NCBI GenBank assembly: GCA_933228675.1
Contig: OW121743.1
Location: forward strand, 60,966,139 to 61,030,138
Length of the DNA: 64,000 nucleotides
Direction of reading: 5' to 3'
DNA from: Stomorhina lunata
Lineage: Eukaryota; Arthropoda; Insecta; Diptera; Rhiniidae
The stretch's first letter is position 1; every line of letters starts with the position of its first letter. The translations under genes and the position numbers were made by a program. The notes beneath the pieces are model-generated. The model searched no databases, was not told the DNA's origin, and saw only the letters and a program-made list of their open reading frames with translations. Shown one piece after another: positions 12,043 through 25,900 of the stretch.

Positions 12043-12450
12043 AATCTCTAATTTTGAAAACTTTTTTTAAAAATTTTAAATTTCTGGTACTTACACAAAA
12101 AAAATAGTCACATTTTTCAATAAACTATAATAAATGGTTGTTACGCTTTCGGTTCCAAAAAACCCGAAAAAATTAATGCATTCTAATCGCAAGATATTAG
12201 CGTCCAATTTACTCCTCTTCTATGAGAAATAGTGCGATCTTTGAACTATTCTTTCAAAATCATAAATTTTTTGCCACGAAAAGATTCGGATCATCTTTAG
12301 GACTTCCATTTTCGTTATCAAATATATGTAGTTCCATGAATCTCTTCACTCCAAATGCGGAAATTATATGTTAGCTTTGCAATTGAGTTGGAAATGGGTT
12401 TTGTCGGAAAAAATTATTTTGCTATTTTCTTTGAAAAAGTAATTGATATT
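12043..12450. other. Short intergenic stretch, nothing recognised
   Basis: AT-rich sequence between two dispersed elements. No gene, RNA or repeat could be supported. Confidence 0.5.
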
Positions 12451-13217
12451 TATACCCTTCACCACCATAGGTGGAAAGGGTATTATAAGTTTGTGCTGAT
12501 GTTTGTAACGCATAGAAATATTTGTCGTAGGCCCACCTTTTAGTATACCAATAGACTTAGAATCACTTTCTGAGTCGATTTAGCGATGTCCGTCCGTCCG
12601 TCCGTCTGGCTGGCTGGACCCCCATGTAAACCTTGTAATCAAACTACAGGTCGCAATTCTAAAGATAATTTGATGAAATTTGGCACAGATAATTTCTTTG
12701 ATAATGGGACCATGGCTATTGAAATTGGTCAAAATCGGTCTATTATTTATGGTACCTCCCATAGGTCTCACTTCCCGAAATTGCTATATTGGCCACAAAT
12801 ATCAATATTTTTTCATGAAATTTAAAACACTGCTTATGTAAACTTTAATCACTGTACCAAATTTCGTTGAAATCGGTCCACATTTGACCATAGCTCTCAT
12901 ACAAACTCTTCTTCAAAAACGCTCGTAAATCTAAAGATAATGAAAATTTTGAGTTTATTTTTTGCATACATAATTTTTGTAACAAATGTAATCAATTTGC
13001 CAAATTTCGAGATAATCGGTCCACATTTGACCCTAGCTCTCATATAAGTCCAAATGGCGGAAACAGGTTGAATATATACGTTTTGAGAAAATGTTTGTAT
13101 GATGGCAAAATTTAGCAAATATTTGTCTTTATACAGGAAAAAATAACACCTTTGACCTTAGTGGTGAAGGGTATCGTATGGTCGGCTTGATCGACTATAG
13201 CGCTTTCTTACTTGTTT
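12451..13217 (-). mobile_element. CAAGTAAG element, full-length copy
   Basis: A complete reverse-oriented copy from TATACCCTTCACCACCATAG to the complement of ACAAGTAAGAAAGCGCTATA. All family landmarks are present, including four GTCC units at about 12588-12606. It is one of the better preserved copies and useful as a reference. Confidence 0.92.
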
Positions 13218-13997
13218 TTTTAAAAGGTTGTTAGTAGGTGGTATATATGACCCAAATATTTTTCTATTTCGTTAACTTTATTCTATTTGTGTAAAAATTA
13301 AATAAAAATATTTTAAATGTATGAAAAATTCTTTATTTTTATTAAGATTAAAATGATACCTTAATTTTTTAAACACTTTATAACAAAAAATTGTTGCTTT
13401 TTAATAAATTCATAAACGAAAATAAAGTTATAATTGTAATTACAATTTTCTATACAAAATTTCTACAATAATTTATTACTCCTTTACGACTAATAGGGTA
13501 AGAATTTATAATTCCAGTTGATAAAAGTTTGGAGTCTAAAATATTTTTTTACTCAAACAAATGTCCCATATGAAACACCAAATTTTAAATGTTAATGTTA
13601 GACCTAGTCCCATCCCTGAACAACGTGACATAGAAAAATATTGACTCAAAATAGTATAAGAATAAAGAGAGTTGGAGTAAGCAGATCGAGGCAGTGATAT
13701 CGTGATGGGAGAAATTTTCTCAAACAAAGAAAAATTTCAGATGTGAGTGAGACATTTAACAAGAAACACATCCAAATTTTTGTGAAGTTTTTTTTTTCCT
13801 AATTTGAATAAATTTTATTAGTTTTGCTGATCTTTCAAAATTTTTTCGAAACAATAAAAAGTGAATCATATGAAAATGTTTGCCTAGTAGTTAATAATTT
13901 ATAAAACAAAATTTCTTTAAAATGATTTAAATAGAACAAAAATTGTGCTAGTGTTTATATAGTTAAAATATATACTTATACCTAAATTATTTCAAAG
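13218..13997. other. Upstream region of the anoctamin gene
   Basis: This 0.8 kb precedes the proposed anoctamin start codon. It is AT-rich and holds no recognisable element. No TATA box or initiator can be assigned with confidence, and the promoter presumably lies here or in an unseen upstream exon. Confidence 0.4.
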
Positions 13998-16900
13998 ATG
14001 GGAAACTGTATGGAAAAGTTTTTCGATGCCGAATTAATACAAATAGATCTACAAGTATAAAATTTCATTCTTATAAATTGTAAAACAATATTTATTTAGT
14101 TTAATTATATTTAGATTATTTATAAATATATTTGAGACTCTTTGAATATCTTCAAAATGATTTGTATTTTAATATATATACATTTTTATACCATCTTAGA
14201 CCAGACGTCGCTTCCAGGATGGCCAACGTACAGTTGACTTTGTTTTGGCCTTTAGCGGGGCCGATCACAAATTGGATAATATCAAAAAACGTGAAATTTT
14301 CGAAGAAAACCTAGAGAAAGAAGGTCTACATCTGGAGCGTGATAATACCCAACGTATTCACTTCATTAAGATTCATGCCCCCCATGAAGTCTTGTGTCGT
14401 TATGCTGAAATTCTACGCATCAAATTGCCTTTGAGAAGGGTGAGTTAGGTGAATGATCACTGATCATACACTCACACAAATTGATTTAAATTAACTGGGA
14501 ATTTTCAAATGTTTTGCTTTCTCTTTGTCTTTATAGATACCCGGTCAAGATCAGATCTATGATGGTGAATATGAAGTTAGCGATAGTGTACGATCATGTT
14601 GTGCGAAAATCTTTAAATCTGTCCAATTGAATCCCGAGAAATTTCCACCTAAACCAAAACGTATTTATTTTGAATTTCAACGTAACTATGAGCATTTGTA
14701 AGTAGTGGCTTTGGAAGATTTTTTCTATTATTAAGGGAATTCACAAGATGTTATAAAGTCATAATATTAAGAAAATTCTTGAGTTTATAACAAAAGTTCT
14801 ATATTTTTTACTCTGTTTCAAATTTTTTTAAAATTATAGTTAAAGTTAGTGAGGTAGTTCGGTAATCGAACACTCTTAGATTTTAAATGTGTTACTAGGG
14901 AAACCAGCTATAACTGACACTAACTGGCTTTTCCGCTTAAAAACCTCTAAAGTTAGTGGGTGTTGTGAGTGCTGTGACTTTAATGGTTGGAACGTCTACC
15001 ACTAAGCATTTATATATCATATTCTGGCTGGGTTCGAGCTCCAGAAGCACCAACATCAATTTCTGCTAAAATTATAAACTACCAAAGCATCCAACATCGG
15101 AATTTACACGCCGCAGATGTAGAAGCAATCAAATTAAGCTTTGGTGATGACAGTAATCTTTAAGAACTTTTACTAACTAAAATGAATATTTTATTCGATA
15201 GATGTTCCCTATCTTTATAAGCAAATACTGCCTATACAACAGTATATCTTCGGTCTCATATACAAAGGCCCTAATTCGCATATTTATAACTTAACAGATG
15301 GTAGAAACAGATTTAAAACAGTAATTAACAAAATTTTACGTTATTATTAAACAGAAGAACAAATTTGGTTTCTAAGTTTTTTTGTTAATATTAAACATAT
15401 AAAGAGATAAATTGAGATAGGGCTTTTTGTATTCTTATTTCATAGCATAAATATAAATTAGGGCATTTTTCTGTAGTTACCAAAACAAATTATACTATGG
15501 AAAACTTTACATAGCGAATGTATTCTATAGAAAATCTTTCGATGCCGAATGCTTTCTACAGGAGACTTTTCGATATTAAAAGTTTTTTATAGGAATTCAT
15601 TCGATACAAAAGTTTTCTTTCCATAGGAAAGTTTTCGATATTGAAAGTTTGACTTCGAATATTTTCTATATAAAATCTTTTGATATTCAAAGTTTTATGA
15701 AGGAAATCAAAAGTTTTCTATAGGAAATCTTTCAATACAAAAGTTTTCCATCTAAAGAAAAGCTTTTGATATGAAAGTTTGACCTTAAATGTTTTTATAT
15801 GATACAGAAGATAGTCCTATATTAAGAGTTTTCTATAGAAAATCTTTCAATACAAATGTTTTCTTTCTATAGGAAAGCTTTCGATATTGAAAGTTTGACT
15901 TCGAATGTTTTTCTATGTAAAATCTTTTGATATTCAAAGTTTTATGAAGGAAACCAAAAGTTTTCTATAGAAAATCTTTCAATTGAAATTTTTTCTTTCC
16001 ATAGGAAAGCTTTCGATATTGAAAGTTTGACTTCGAATGTTTTGTATATAAAATCTTTTGATATTCTAAGTTTTATGAAGGAAATCAAAAGTTTTCTAAA
16101 ATAAATCTTTTAATACAAAAGTTTGCTTTCTATTGGAAAGCTTTCGATATAAAAAGTTTAACTTCAAATAATTTATATATGAAATCTTTCGATATTCAAA
16201 GTTTTATGAAGTTTTATTCAACACAAACGTTTTCTTTCTATAGGAAAGCTTTTGATATCAAAGTTTGACTTCGCATATGTTTTATATGAAATTTTTCGAT
16301 ATTCAAAGTTTTATGAAGGAAATCAAAAGTTTTCTATAGGAAATGTTTCGATACAAAAGTTTTCTTTCTATAGGAAAGCTTTCGAATATGAAAGTTTGAC
16401 TTCGAATGTTTTTTATATGAAATCTTTCGATATTCAAAGTTTTATGAAGGAAACCAAAAGTAGATAGAAAGCTTTTCGACATTGATTTATATGGGAAATC
16501 TTTATATATTTACAGTTTTATATCGGAAAGCTCTGGATATTATTTAAAAGTAACTTTTACGAAATCTGTTGATACAAAAGGTTTTTAATAGAAAGAAATC
16601 TTTTGATATCGAACGCTTTTTATAGAAAATCTTTCAATATCAAAAGTTTATTATAGAAAACCTTTCGATATCGAAAGTTTTTTATAGATATTCTTTTTTT
16701 TATAGCTTTTGATATGATATGTTTTAAGTTGAAAGCTTTTTATATCAAAAGTTACCTAAAGGAAAGCTTTTGATATTAAAACTTTCTATAGGAAAAAAAT
16801 CGATTTCGCGATGTCCGTCTGTCTATTTGTTTGTCTGTCCTTTCTATAGGAAAAAAATTCGTTAGACTGATAAAACATTTAAGCTTTTTATTCTACACCC

Positions 16901-19900
16901 AATTTTATTTTTTTACATCGACAGCGTGTTAATGCTGTAGGAATTACATAAATTTATGTTGTTATGACTAGTTCTCGAATCCAGGCAGATTTTGATACGT
17001 TATGTAGTCGACGTGCTAACCGAATAAGTCACAGCACTCTCATTAATGAATTATATGCATTCACTTGCAGTAGGGGCAATAAAATATCTAGGGCATGCCT
17101 TCAGATTCTAGTTAAACTGAAATTTGCAAGATAGTCTGCTCTACAGTTCCCTGCTATGATCTTGTCGAACCCACATAAAATAGACTATTAGAATTATCTG
17201 AATAGATTATTAGAATTTCTGTGGCGTTTCGTTGAAAGGTTTGCTGCAATCTAGGGCTGATATCGAATTCAAGAAGACAGAATTCAGAAACTTAAAGGTT
17301 TGATTATCATACAGTTCTCACTATTGTGAGGAAGCTACATCTTAGCTAATATGATATATCCTTTATGGCCAGAATAGACCGCGAAGCTTATTGAGTCGAG
17401 AGATATCAATTCAATGTTGGTTTCAATAGACAATAGATCGTAATGAAAATATGACATGTGGCACTGCTTGTGAATTCCCCAAATATTTAGCAAAGATTTA
17501 AAATTTAATATTCATATATTAAATTTCTTACAGATTCGATTTCGAACAACCAAATTTCTTCGATGCAGCTACCCGAAATTATATTATCAATTTTATATTA
17601 GAAAGACAACATTTCATAGAGGGCGAGGAGACACCCGATAATTTAGGTATCGAAAAACTGTTAGCTGATGGTGCCTACGAATCCGCCTACACACTGCATG
17701 ATGTAAGTTTAACATAGGCCATTTTACAAAAACATTATAAATATATTCCTCTTATATTAATAGGATACCGATCGTGATTTACTGTTAAGTGAGTGGGCCA
17801 ATTTAAAGAAATGGAAACAGTAAGTTTTTATCTCGGAAACATAAGTATAAAGAATTATATTTAATAAATTTGTGTCATCTTTCCTAGTCTCCAACCCCTG
17901 GACAGCATAAAGGAATATTTTGGTGCCAAGGTAGCTTTATATTTTGCCTGGTTGGGTTTTTATACACAAATGCTGATACCGCTTAGTATAATAGGTATAT
18001 TATTTTTTATATACGGTTTTGTAACATGGAACTCGGATCCTATAAGGTGGGTATTTTTAGTAATTTTTTTTTGAAATGGTTATAAAATTTTGTTAAATTT
18101 AATATTTTTTTTTTGTAGTCGAGAAATTTGCAACGACAATGTTACCTTGATGTGTCCCCAATGCGATCGAAGTTGTGATTACTGGAAACTACAAAGTACC
18201 TGTAACTCCTCTAAAGTAAATTATCTAATAGATAATAATATAACGGTGGTATTTGCTTTGGTGATGTCGATATGGGGTAAGATCGAAAAATAAAAATTTG
18301 TCTCGAACTGAACATATAACTAAGTCAGGTAGTGAAGTTTGAACTGATTTTATTGTAACAGTACCTTACGAACCTTACTGAGGGCACACCGGAACACATG
18401 ACAGAACCTTGAACTAAACCTCAAACTCATATCTCATGCAAACTCAAATCTCATGCAACCTAAAAGCAGAGTGCATCATGTTGGCATTCATTTTATAGTA
18501 TCTTAGCAATTTTATCGCACTATCTTAACCTGTTAAAGGTCCATTTTGTACCTAGAAAATCAACAAGTATAAATTATCCTTACTTTAAGTTACAACAGCT
18601 TTTGCTAAGCTGTAGCATTAATTGTTGAATGGATATATGTATCAAAGTAAGGAACTTAGACTAATAGGCCTGCAGTCACTCGGTTTCGTATTTGTAGATT
18701 TTCCAGCTTGGAGAATATAGTCTTTAACCTTAGGCAACTCGTATAGACCTGATTAAGTCAAAGTATTATTAAATCTAAAACTGAACCTAGCTCTGATTTA
18801 ATTTGTTAAGGAAATAAGATTGTCACGATTTTTTAAGTTATCCGCCCCATAGTGCAAATTTGACTACTTATAATTCTAACCCTAGTTTTCTAGAATGTTT
18901 CTGTTGGTGTACTTGTTGCTCTGTCTGTATCCATAAGCAGAGCAACATTTTTCTCTTAATGTTTTGCTGTAAGAGTATAGCAGCATTTTTCTCTTTATCT
19001 ACACTATCTCTCTCTGTTGCTGTAAACTTCAGATAATCTATTTGAACAACGTATGTGTAAGTGAGTTCCTGATCATGTGAGAATGTATTGGAACATGCAT
19101 GAACTTTCGTAAGCCACATTGATAGTGTAATTAGCGACTGCAGCTCTTTGATATAGGTTTAGAAAATGCTAGAAACTCTCTTCTCTGCTATATAAGGCCG
19201 ATGAACGAATATTGTGGGCATAGTTTTAATTGAGACGCGTATAAGATAACAGTGAGACTAAGAATATTTGTAAAGCTACAAGTTTGTTTACAGTTTTGTG
19301 ATTCGTGTTTAAAGTGAACTAACTCTAAAGTTAGTAAATCGATAACTTTGTTAAACTACGTAAAGTGTTTTAATATTGTTATCGGTTGTTTGCAAAAAGA
19401 TTTCCTTCCACGTTTTTAAAGGAAAAACGTAACAATATTATAAAAGATCCTAGCTATAAAGTGACAAAATTTCTATTTCGGAAAGCCTTTAAAATATATT
19501 CGTAATAATGTAACAACTTCAATAGCGATAGTCCCACTGTCGAAGCATGTTTATGAAAAATAAGTTAATATGGAACTGAACGAGTTCTAGGTTTAGTTCT
19601 TAAAATGTAATCTAAAATTGAATAGAAATACTTTATCTAAAAATGATCTTATAATTGATCCTGGCTATGAAGTCCTAAAATCTCAATTTCGGGAAGCCAG
19701 TCCCATAAGAGATATTCCTAATAATCTACCAATTTCAATAGCGATGGTCCCACTGTTAAACAAAAATTTTACGGCAGCACCTAAAAATTATTGGTATTAA
19801 ATTAGTTCATGAGAGGTTTAGATAACCCTCTAATGTATCGGTCTGAGTAGCCTAGAGCTCCATAAAACCCTGAAGTTAACTTATATATAAGTTAAGAACT

Positions 19901-22900
19901 GATTCTGGAACTCATCTTAGAATCCAACCTAGGGCAAACTTTAAAATTGAAGTAAAATAAAATTAACAGAACTAACTTTGTACTAAACCTAGAACTAAAC
20001 ACATGTTTTTTTAATCATAGAAATAAATCTAGAGTTGACCGTGAACAGAACCAAGACATAACTTTTAATTGAACTTATATAGTTCTAAACCAAGAAATTA
20101 TGCTCGATTGTGTACTTGAGTTGTGTTGCAATTTCCAAAATTAACTTACGTAGGGCAACTGATAACAGAAACTCAGTTGCCTTGTCAATTTTGAATCATA
20201 TTAAAGATGGCAACAAGAATCAATTCTAGTTGCCAGTAATAAGTTATTTAAGCAACCATGAATTTGTAGTTGTCTTGATTTTTTTTCCATGGGACTTCTG
20301 GAAACTTCGATCCGAAGAAATCTTAAGACGGTGCTAATTTTTAAAAGCTTTTATATCAATATTGTTTTTCACTTTTTTTCATTAAGATGACGTGTGTTGC
20401 CATATACAATACAACTTCTTTATTGGTTGCGTTGCCAGTAGACGAAGCAACTCAAATTGGGTTGCAATACACAATCCAGACACTAGATGAATCTAGAGGT
20501 TAGCTTGAACTAATAAAGATTATTTTTTTTATTATTTTCAGCCGTTTTATATTTGGAACTCTGGAAACGTTATGCTGCCAAGCTGGTACACAGATGGGGT
20601 CTTACCGGATACACGCAGGACGTAGAACAGCCGACACCTCAATATCTAGCTAAAATTAGAAAGAATAAGAAATTGGCTGAAAAATTAGAAAATGCCGGCG
20701 AAAATAATGTCTTTGAACCGGAAGTGCCTTTTTGGACTACAAAGTTCCTGTCCAGCTTAACCAGCTACAGCATCATGGTTTTGTTTGTAGGTCCTAATAA
20801 CTAAATTATAATAATGTATACTATATAATATATCTTGCTCTTGCAGATATGCATATCAGTTATAGCCATTTTCTCCATGATAGTTTATCGCATGGCCCAG
20901 CGTGCCTCTCATAGTATTTTCGGCAATGAAGACTCGATGACCTTTAAAATCATGTTCCTGCCCATGACAGCGGGTATTATAGATCTAATACTCATTTCCA
21001 TACTCGACTATGTCTATGCTTCCCTGGCCGTTACCCTGACTAATTGGGAATATTGTCGCACTAAAACGGAATATGATGAAAGTTTGACCATCAAGAATTA
21101 TATCTTCCAATTTGTTAACTACTATTCGTCTTTGTTTTACATTGCCTTTCTAAAGGGCAAGTTTGTGGGTTATCCAGCCAAATACAATCGTATCTTGGGT
21201 TTTCGCCAGGAGGAATGTAACCCAGGTGGTTGCCTAATGGAGTTGTGTATGCAATTGGTTATTATTATGGTGGGTAAACAGGCGGTTAATGCTATAGTAG
21301 AAATGCTGATACCTTACCTCATGAAGAATATTAAGAAATTTGGGGCTTCTTGTGGTAAACGCAAGAAGAGCAGTGAAGAAAAATTGGTATCGTGCAATCA
21401 ATGGACCGAGGATTATCATTTGATACCCTGGACGAATAATTCAATGTTTGCGGAATATTTGGAAATGGGTAGGTTCCAACAGCTACAAAATTTGTTTTTT
21501 TTTTCATTTCATATATATATGTATGTCTTTCTAGTGCTTCAATATGGTTTTATCACCCTATTCGGTTTAGCCTTCCCCTTGGCCCCTTTGCTGGCCCTTA
21601 TCAATAATGTTATCGAAGTTCGCCTGGATGCCATTAAAATGTTGAAATTCATACGCCGCCCCATTGCTCAAAGAGCCCGTGATATTGGAGTTTGGTTTGG
21701 CATTATGACGGTGGTAACTAAAATTGCTGTAGCCTCTTGCGCCATGATCATTGCCTTCTCCACAAATCTCATACCGAAACTAGTCTACAAAACTGCCACT
21801 CACGATGAGACGTTAGAGGGTTATCTCAACTTTACCCTGGCCTATTTTAATACCAAAGATTTTCAGGTGCAGCCGCTATCATTGGAATCAGCGTTTGCGA
21901 ATGTTACCTCTTGCCGTTACACCGAGTTTAGGAATCCACCCTGGGATGATCATCCCTACAAGAGACCCATGATCTATTGGAAAATCTTAACAGCGAGATT
22001 GGCTTTCATAGTGATATTCCAGGTGAGTCATAGAAATCTTAAATTTTTTAAACTTGATAAAAACTATAAAAAAAATTTTAATAAAAAATTTTCTATAGAA
22101 AAATATAGAAACAAATTTCTAAAGAAAAATTTTTGATAAAAAATTTCCATAGAAAAATTTTTGTTAAAAAAATTTTCGGTAGAAAAATTGATAAAAAAAA
22201 TGTTTGGTAGAAAAATTTTTGATAAAAAAATTTTCTATAGAATAAAAAATAAAAAAATTTTCCATAGAAAAATTTTGGATACAAAATTTTCCATAAAAAA
22301 ATTTTGTATAAAAAATTTTCCATGGAATAATTTTTGATAAAAAATTTTCCATGGAATAATTTTTGATAAAAAATTTTCTATAGAAAAATTTTTGATAAAA
22401 AAATTTTCTATAGAAAAATTTTTGATAAAAAAATTTTCTATGGAAAAATTTTTGATAAAAAAATTTTCTATGGAAAAATTTTTGATGAAAATTTTTTTTG
22501 TAGAAAAATTTTTTTATAAAAAAATTTTCTATAGAAAAATTTTTGATAAAAAAATTTTCTATAGAAAAATTTTTGATAAAAAAAAATTTCTATATAAAAA
22601 TTTTTGATAAAAAAATTTTCTATAGAATAATTTTTGATAAAAAAAATTTTCTATGGAAAAATTTTTGATAAAAAAATTTTTTACAGAAAAATTTTTTTTA
22701 TCAAAAAATTTGCAATCAAAAAATGTTTGATAGAAAAATTTTTGATAAAAAAATTTTCTATAGAAAAATTTTTGATAAAAAAGTTTTCTATACAAAAATT
22801 TTTGATAAAAAAATTTTCTATAGAAAAATTTTTGATAAAAAATTTTGATAAAAAAATTTTCTATAGAAAAATTTTTGATAAAAAAATTTTCTATTGAAAA

Positions 22901-25900
22901 ATTTTTGATGAAAAAATTTTTTGTATTAAAATTTTTAATAAAAAAAATTTCTGTAGAAAAATTTTTGATAAAAAAAATTTCTATAGAAAAATTTTTGATA
23001 AAAAAATTTTCTATTGAAAAATTTTCTATAGAAAAATTTTTGATGAAAAAATTTTTTGTAGAAAAATTTTTGATAAGAAAAATTTTTGATAAAAAAAATT
23101 TCTATAGAAAAATTTTTGATAAAAAAATATAGAATAATTTTTGATAAAAAAATTTTCAATAGAATAATTTTTGATAACAAATTTTCAATGGAAAAATTTT
23201 TGATAAAAAAATTTTCAATGGAAAAATTTTTGATAAAAAAATTTTTCTATATAAAATTTTTTATCAACAAATTTTTGATAGAAAAATTTTCGATAAAAAA
23301 ATTTTTGATAAAAAAATGTTTGATAAAGAAATTTTTATAAAGAAATTTTCTATAGAAAAATTTTTGATAAAAAAATTTTATATAGAAAAATTTTTGATAA
23401 AAAATTTTCTATAGAAAAATTTTTGATAAAAAAATTTTCTATAGAAAAATTTTTGATAAAAAAGTTTTCTATGCAAAAATTTTTGATAAAAAAATGTTCT
23501 TTAGAAAAATTTTTGATAAAAAAATTTTGATAAAAAAATTTTCTATAGAAAAATTTTTGATAAAAAAATTTTCTATAGAAAAATTTTTGATGAAAAAATT
23601 TTTTGTAGAAAAATTTTTGATAAAACAATTTTCTATAGAAAAATTTTTGATAAAGAAATTTTCTATAGAAAAATTTTTGATAAAAAAATTTTCTATTGAA
23701 AAATTTTCTATAGAAAAATTTTTGATGAAAAAATTTTTTGTAGAAAAATTTTTGATAAGAAAAATTTTTGATAAAAAAAATTTCTATAGAAAAATTTTTG
23801 ATAAAAAAATATAGAATAATTTTTGATAAAAAAATTTTCAATAGAATAATTTTTGATAAAAAATTTTCAATGGAAAAATTTTTGATAAAAAAATTTTCAA
23901 TGGAAAAATTTTTGATAAAAAAATTTTTCTATAGAAAATTTTTTATCAACAAATTTTTGATAGAAAAAATTTTCGATAAAAAAATTTTTGATAAAAAAAT
24001 GTTTGATAAAGAAATTTTTATAAAGAAATTTTCTATAGAAAAATTTTTGATAAAAAAATTTTCTATAGAAAAATTTTTGATAAAAAATTTTCTATAGAAA
24101 AATTTTTGATAAAAAAATTTTCTATAGAAAAATTTTTGATAAAAAAGTTTTCTATAGAAAAATTTTTGATAAAAAAGTTTTCTATGCAAAAATTTTTGAT
24201 AAAAAAATGTTCTTTAGAAAAATTTTTGATAAAAAAATTTTGATAAAAAAATTTTATATAGAAAAATTTTTGATAAAAAAATTTTCTATAGAAAAATTTT
24301 TGATGAAAAAATTTTTTGTAGAAAAATTTTTGATAAAACAATTTTCTATAAAAAAATTTTTGATAAAGAAATTTTCTATAGAAAAATTTTTGATAAAAAA
24401 ATTTTCTATTGAAAAATTTTCTATAGAAAAATTTTTGATGAAAAAATTTTTTGTAGAAAAATTTTTGATAAGAAAAATTTTTGATAAAAAAAATTTCTAT
24501 AGAAAAATTTTTGATAAAAAAATATAGAATAATTTTTGATAAAAAAATTTTCAATAGAATAATTTTTGATAAAAAATTTTCAATGGAAAAATTTTTGATA
24601 AAAAAATTTTCAATGGAAAAATTTTTGATAAAAAAATTTTTCTATAGAAAATTTTTTATCAACAAATTTTTGATAGAAAAAATTTTCGATAAAAAAATTT
24701 TTGATAAAAAAATGTTTGATAAAGAAATTTTTATAAAGAAATTTTCTATAGAAAAATTTTTGATAAAAAAATTTTCTATAGAAAAATTTTTGATAAAAAA
24801 TTTTCTATAGAAAAATTTTTGATAAAAAAATTTTCTATAGAAAAATTTTTGATAAAAAAGTTTTCTATGCAAAAATTTTTGATAAAAAAATATTCTTTAG
24901 AAAAATTTTTGATAAAAAAATTTTGATAAAAAAATTTTATATAGAAAAATTTTTGATAAAAAAATTTTCTATAGAAAAATTTTTGATGAAAAAATTTTTT
25001 GTAGAAAAATTTTTGATAAAACAATTTTCTATAAAAAAATTTTTGATAAAGAAATTTTCTATAGAAAAATTTTTGATAAAAAAATTTTCTATTGAAAAAT
25101 TTTCTATAGAAAAATTTTTGATGAAAAAATTTTTTGTAGAAAAATTTTTGATAAGAAAAATTTTTGATAAAAAAAATTTCTATAGAAAAATTTTTGATAA
25201 AAAAAGATAGAATAATTTTTGATAAAAAAATTTTCAATAGAATAATTTTTGATAAAAAATTTTCAATGGAAAAATTTTTGATAAAAAAATTTTCAATGGA
25301 AAAATTTTTGATAAAAAAATTTTTCTATAGAAAATTTTTTATCAACAAATTTTTGATAGAAAAATTTTCGATAAAAAAATTTTTGATAAAAAAATGTTTG
25401 ATAAAGAAATTTTTATAAAGAAATTTTCTATAGAAAAATTTTTGATAAAAAAATTTTCTATAGAAAAATTTTTGATAAAAAATTTTCTATAATTTTTGAT
25501 AAGAAAAATTTTTGATAAAAAAAATTTCTATAGAAACATTTTTGATAAAAAAATATAGAATAATTTTTGATAAAAAAATTTTCAATAGAATAATTTTTGA
25601 TAAAAAATTTTCAATGGAAAAATTTTCGATAAAAAAATTTTCAATGGAAAAATTTTTGATAAAAAAATTTTTCTATAGAAAATTTTTTTATCAACAAATT
25701 TTTGATAGAAAAATTTTCGATAAAAAAATTTTTGATAAAAAAATGTTTGATAAAGAAATTTTTATAAAGAAATTTTCTATAGAAAAATTTTTGATAAAAA
25801 AATTTTCTATAGAAAAATTTTTGATAAAAAATTTTCTATAGAAAAATTTTTGATAAAAAAATTTTCTATAGAAAAATTTTTGATAAAAAATTTTCCATAG

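Noticed and set aside
14990..15060. A true tRNA gene, because of GGTTCGAGCTCC
   Set aside because: No cloverleaf could be built with matching acceptor and anticodon stems, and related sequences are dispersed, fitting a SINE-like repeat better.
18090..18293. Reading the exon 7 frame to its stop at 18293 as a separate short protein
   Set aside because: The first part is intron and the end runs past a GT donor at 18277; the sequence is anoctamin exon 7.
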